Origin: Phycisphaerae bacterium
GTDB lineage: Bacteria; Planctomycetota; Phycisphaerae; FEN-1346; JAACEH01
NCBI GenBank assembly: GCA_012729015.1
Contig: JAAYDY010000101.1
Coordinates: 124,001 to 188,000 of the forward strand
Length of the DNA: 64,000 nucleotides
Direction of reading: 5' to 3'
The position numbers and the translations under genes are program-made. Within the stretch, counting starts at the first letter, position 1, and every line of letters begins with the position of its first letter. The notes below the pieces were generated by a model. The model did no database searches. It saw only the letters and a program-made list of their open reading frames with translations, and was not told where the DNA came from. Below are positions 62,185 to 64,000 of the stretch, piece after piece.

Positions 62185-62484
62185 TCAGCGGCCGCGTGGG
62201 TCCGGGGGATCCACCCTACCCACTGCCGCCTGCTCGCCTCGCCAACCACCTCGCCTCGCGAGCCAGGCAAGGAGGAGGCACTTACTCGCGTACATTAGTA
62301 GTGTGTATGTGGCGGCCCACACCACTTCACCTGTCCCTGCCCCCACCATTTCGCTCAGGAGACGGCCGATGGGCTTCGCCAGCAGAATAGTCTCGAAGAA
62401 GAACGCGAACCCAACACAAACGAAGACCCCCATGCCCGTGGCATACCTACAGATCCTTCGTGTTACCTGTACCATCGCAGACAT
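62185..62484 (-). CDS. Small membrane protein whose C-terminus is encoded by a repeat
   Basis: The protein of about 99 aa has two membrane helices (GMGVFVCVGFAFFFETILLA and VVWAATYTLLMYASKCLLLA). I do not recognise it. Its last 13 residues, AVGRVDPPDPRGR, are read from a family-C repeat, so the original stop codon was probably replaced by repeat insertion. ATG 62484 is one possible start (GGGG upstream); ATG 62475 is another. Codon use is less GC-rich than in neighbours. Confidence 0.6.
   Translation of the reverse strand: MSAMVQVTRRICRYATGMGVFVCVGFAFFFETILLAKPIGRLLSEMVGAGTGEVVWAATYTLLMYASKCLLLAWLARRGGWRGEQAAVGRVDPPDPRGR
62192..62227. repeat. Palindromic repeat family C, copy 2 (inside a gene end)
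   Basis: GTGGGTCCGGGGGATCCAC with a CCTACCCACTGCC flank matches the copies at 61544 and 63195. It forms the 3' end of the small membrane protein gene. Confidence 0.7.
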
Positions 62485-62586
62485 TGCCCCCAACCCTGAA
62501 ACAGATGACTTGGATGCACAGAGCACTCCGACAGCACACCCCGCGCGGGCCGGCAGCCCCACCCTATCCGCTGGCTCCGTCCAGTG

Positions 62587-62841
62587 TTATCTGTCCTTCC
62601 TGAAGAGATACCGCAGGAAGGACAGAATGCCGGCGAATCTGAAACGATCATCGACATAGTGCTGGATGACGTAGAACGCGAAGTAGTACGCCCGGGCGAA
62701 GGCCCAGACGGCAACCGCCAGGAGCAGCACGGTCTTCCAGGCGGGACGGTCCAGCACGATCAGGGCCGAGGCGAGAGCCCCCAGCAACAGGAGCAGGCCC
62801 GCCTTGAGGTACAGCACTCTGTGATTCCTGATGTCGCCCAT
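62587..62841 (-). CDS. Small two-span membrane protein
   Basis: The 84-aa protein has two membrane helices (GLLLLLGALASALIVL and TVLLLAVAVWAFARAYYFAF). The basic end includes HYVDDRFRFAGILSFLRYLF. It resembles many small uncharacterised planctomycete proteins with the YYFAFYVIxHYVD pattern, which I recognise only loosely. Its ribosome-binding site is weak. It lies 102 bases upstream of the other minus-strand small membrane gene. Confidence 0.72.
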   Translation of the reverse strand: MGDIRNHRVLYLKAGLLLLLGALASALIVLDRPAWKTVLLLAVAVWAFARAYYFAFYVIQHYVDDRFRFAGILSFLRYLFRKDR

Positions 62842-62880
62842 AGGTTGCCCATGGTCGGCCGATGGCCGGGTAGGTCTTCT

Positions 62881-63049
62881 GTGCCACGGCGGGTCTTGCC
62901 CGCCGTGCGATACGTCACGTCGCTGTCACGAGTCCATGGGCCTCAGGTCCGGAGTGGCGATCGGCCAACTCCATGTCGGTCCGTGGATGCGATGAATTCT
63001 GAACGATTCCCCCGCGTCGGCACGGCGGGCAAGACCCGCCGTGGCACAC
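62881..63049. repeat. Inverted pair of CGGCGGGTCTTGCCCGCCG palindromes
   Basis: The first copy is 62881-62909 and the second, in reverse orientation with GTGGCACAC at its outer end, is 63018-63049. Together they flank 108 bases without coding signs. They are related in form to family B (GGCACGGGC...GCCCGTGCC). Confidence 0.7.
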
Positions 63050-63194
63050 TCACGGAGTCTCTCCTTGCACCGTCTCGGGCGGGGCAACGGCCCGGCCCTG
63101 GGCTGACTGTCAATTGTGGGATGATAAACATGGGCTGTCGGCGATGCAAGGAGGATCGGGTGTGGCCGCTGCGGCGGCCATGGCGGCTTGTGTC

Positions 63195-63221
63195 CGCGTG
63201 GGTCCGGGGGACCCACCCTAC
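63195..63221. repeat. Palindromic repeat family C, copy 3
   Basis: GTGGGTCCGGGGGACCCACC is the best-preserved copy, with a perfect 8-bp stem and a CCTACG flank. Confidence 0.75.
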
Positions 63222-63248
63222 GTTGGCTGCATTCAGCCAGTCTACCGT

Positions 63249-64000
63249 CTACGCAAACAGGTTGCGGTCGAGGCGGCGGTACTGGATAGCTTCGCTCAGG
63301 TGGTGCATGGCGATGTCGGGGGCGTTGTCGAGGTCGGCGATGGTGCGGGCCAGGCGCAGCACTTTGTCGTGGGCGCGGGCCGAGAGGCCGAGTTCCTGCG
63401 TTGCCTGTTTCAACAGCGTCTCCGAGCGGTCGTCGAGCTTGCAGAGCTGCTTGACCTCGCGGTGGCTCATCGTGGCGTTGGTTCGAGCGGCCTGACCGTT
63501 GCCTCCGCGGCCGCTGAGGCGTTCGTGTTGCAGGGTCCGGGCGCGGACCACCTGGTCGCGCAGTTCGGCGCTGGAGGCGCCGTCGCGCGTGCTGCGCAGG
63601 TCGCGGTAGGCGACGGCGGGCACCTCGATGTGAATGTCGATGCGGTCGAGCAGGGGGCCGGAGATGCGGCCCATGTAGGCCTGAATCTGCCGCGGCGTGC
63701 ATCGGCACTCGTGCCGCGGGTCGGTCAGGTAGCCGCACGGGCACGGATTCAGAGCGGCCACGAGCGAGATGCGTGCGGGAAAAGTCATGGAACTGTGGAC
63801 GCGGGCGATGCTGACGAGTCCGTCTTCGAGCGGCTGGCGGAGGACTTCGAGGGTCTTCTTGTCGAACTCGGGCAACTCGTCGAGGAACAGGACGCCGTTG
63901 TGGGCGAGGGAGACCTCGCCAGGCGTGGGGACGCTGCCGCCGCCGACCAGGCCGGCGTGGGAAATCGTGTGGTGCGGTGATCGGAACGGCCGTGTGCCGA
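63249..64000 (-). CDS. comM: ComM/YifB-family Mg-chelatase-like AAA ATPase (partial, N-terminus outside window)
   Basis: The visible 250 residues are the C-terminal half of YifB/ComM. They contain RPFRSPHHTISHAGLVGGGS, PGEVSLAHNGVLFLDELPEF (Walker B), LRQPLEDGLVSIARVHSSMT, the cysteine loop NPCPCGYLTDPRHECRCTP, ISGPLLDRIDIHIEVPAV (sensor/arginine finger region) and the helical end VLRLARTIADLDNAPDIAMH. ComM is a helicase that promotes branch migration during natural transformation. The N-terminal Lon-like domain and Walker A lie beyond position 64000. Confidence 0.93.
   Translation of the reverse strand, partial: GTRPFRSPHHTISHAGLVGGGSVPTPGEVSLAHNGVLFLDELPEFDKKTLEVLRQPLEDGLVSIARVHSSMTFPARISLVAALNPCPCGYLTDPRHECRCTPRQIQAYMGRISGPLLDRIDIHIEVPAVAYRDLRSTRDGASSAELRDQVVRARTLQHERLSGRGGNGQAARTNATMSHREVKQLCKLDDRSETLLKQATQELGLSARAHDKVLRLARTIADLDNAPDIAMHHLSEAIQYRRLDRNLFA

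Larger units (their letters stand above)
62842..63248. other. Gene-free stretch holding three palindromic repeats
   Basis: Two copies of GTGCCACGGCGGGTCTTGCC-type palindromes lie at 62881-62909 and, inverted, at 63018-63049. A family-C copy lies at 63195-63221. No gene or clear promoter is visible between them. Confidence 0.6.

Noticed and set aside
1-64000. tRNA, rRNA, prophage, integron or plasmid functions
   Set aside because: No cloverleaf with T-arm motif, rRNA segment, integrase, recombinase, replication initiator or phage structural gene was recognised anywhere in the window.

Overview
The window is gene-dense, high-GC bacterial DNA with short intergenic gaps and many purine-rich ribosome-binding sites. 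It most likely comes from a free-living Planctomycetota bacterium, perhaps Phycisphaerae-like. This is inferred from gene content. There is a PEP-CTERM protein and a TIGR03790-type protein, which marks genomes that carry exosortase. There are secreted beta-helix, PKD and dockerin proteins, several HEAT-repeat proteins, a PPi-type phosphofructokinase, a groEL-groES-groEL-dnaJ-grpE cluster, and a FliN flagellar switch protein. No rRNA, tRNA, CRISPR array, transposase or phage gene was seen.

Layout. 1-8.7 kb: TIGR03790 protein (runs off the left edge), HEAT lipoprotein, TIM-barrel protein, dapF, fliN and an MFS-HEAT fusion. 8.8-19.1 kb, all minus strand: cca and rsmD (overlapping), a TPR-like protein, a short uvrC, a GH20 glycosidase, a STAS protein, an RNase HII-like nuclease, a PEP-CTERM protein and a NagD-like HAD phosphatase. 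19.3-27.1 kb, plus strand: membrane-anchored protein, cyclophilin lipoprotein, PPi-PFK, secreted beta-helix protein, and a trypsin-like protease with a DnaJ-type zinc module. 27.3-32.2 kb: FAD oxidoreductase, aminotransferase, HEAT protein with a small membrane partner. 32.4-40.1 kb: a membrane coiled-coil protein divergent from a candidate small RNA and polA-racemase-coaE-rho. 40.2-47.4 kb: phosphoethanolamine-transferase-like enzyme, lipoprotein, and a large secreted PKD/beta-helix protein followed in frame by a dockerin fragment. 48.2-54.5 kb: chaperone cluster (two groEL genes, groES, dnaJ, grpE) followed by two small zinc proteins. 54.7-64 kb: membrane protein, uvrA, TauE/SafE exporter with DUF1634 partner, HAD hydrolase, three small membrane proteins, and a ComM/YifB ATPase (runs off the right edge).

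Working together: information processing (polA, rho, uvrA, uvrC, rsmD, cca, RNase HII-like), protein folding (both GroELs, GroES, DnaJ, GrpE, cyclophilin) and envelope or exported proteins dominate. Most gene functions are ordinary. The less ordinary parts are the DNA between genes and a few architectures. They include at least three families of short palindromic, REP-like repeats, two of which supply the last codons of genes. They also include a promoter-to-terminator unit of about 160 nt in front of polA, a single in-frame UGA plus a 14-bp hairpin separating a secreted protein from a dockerin domain, a three-codon leader ORF overlapping a start codon, and fusions such as MFS-HEAT and protease-DnaJ zinc finger.
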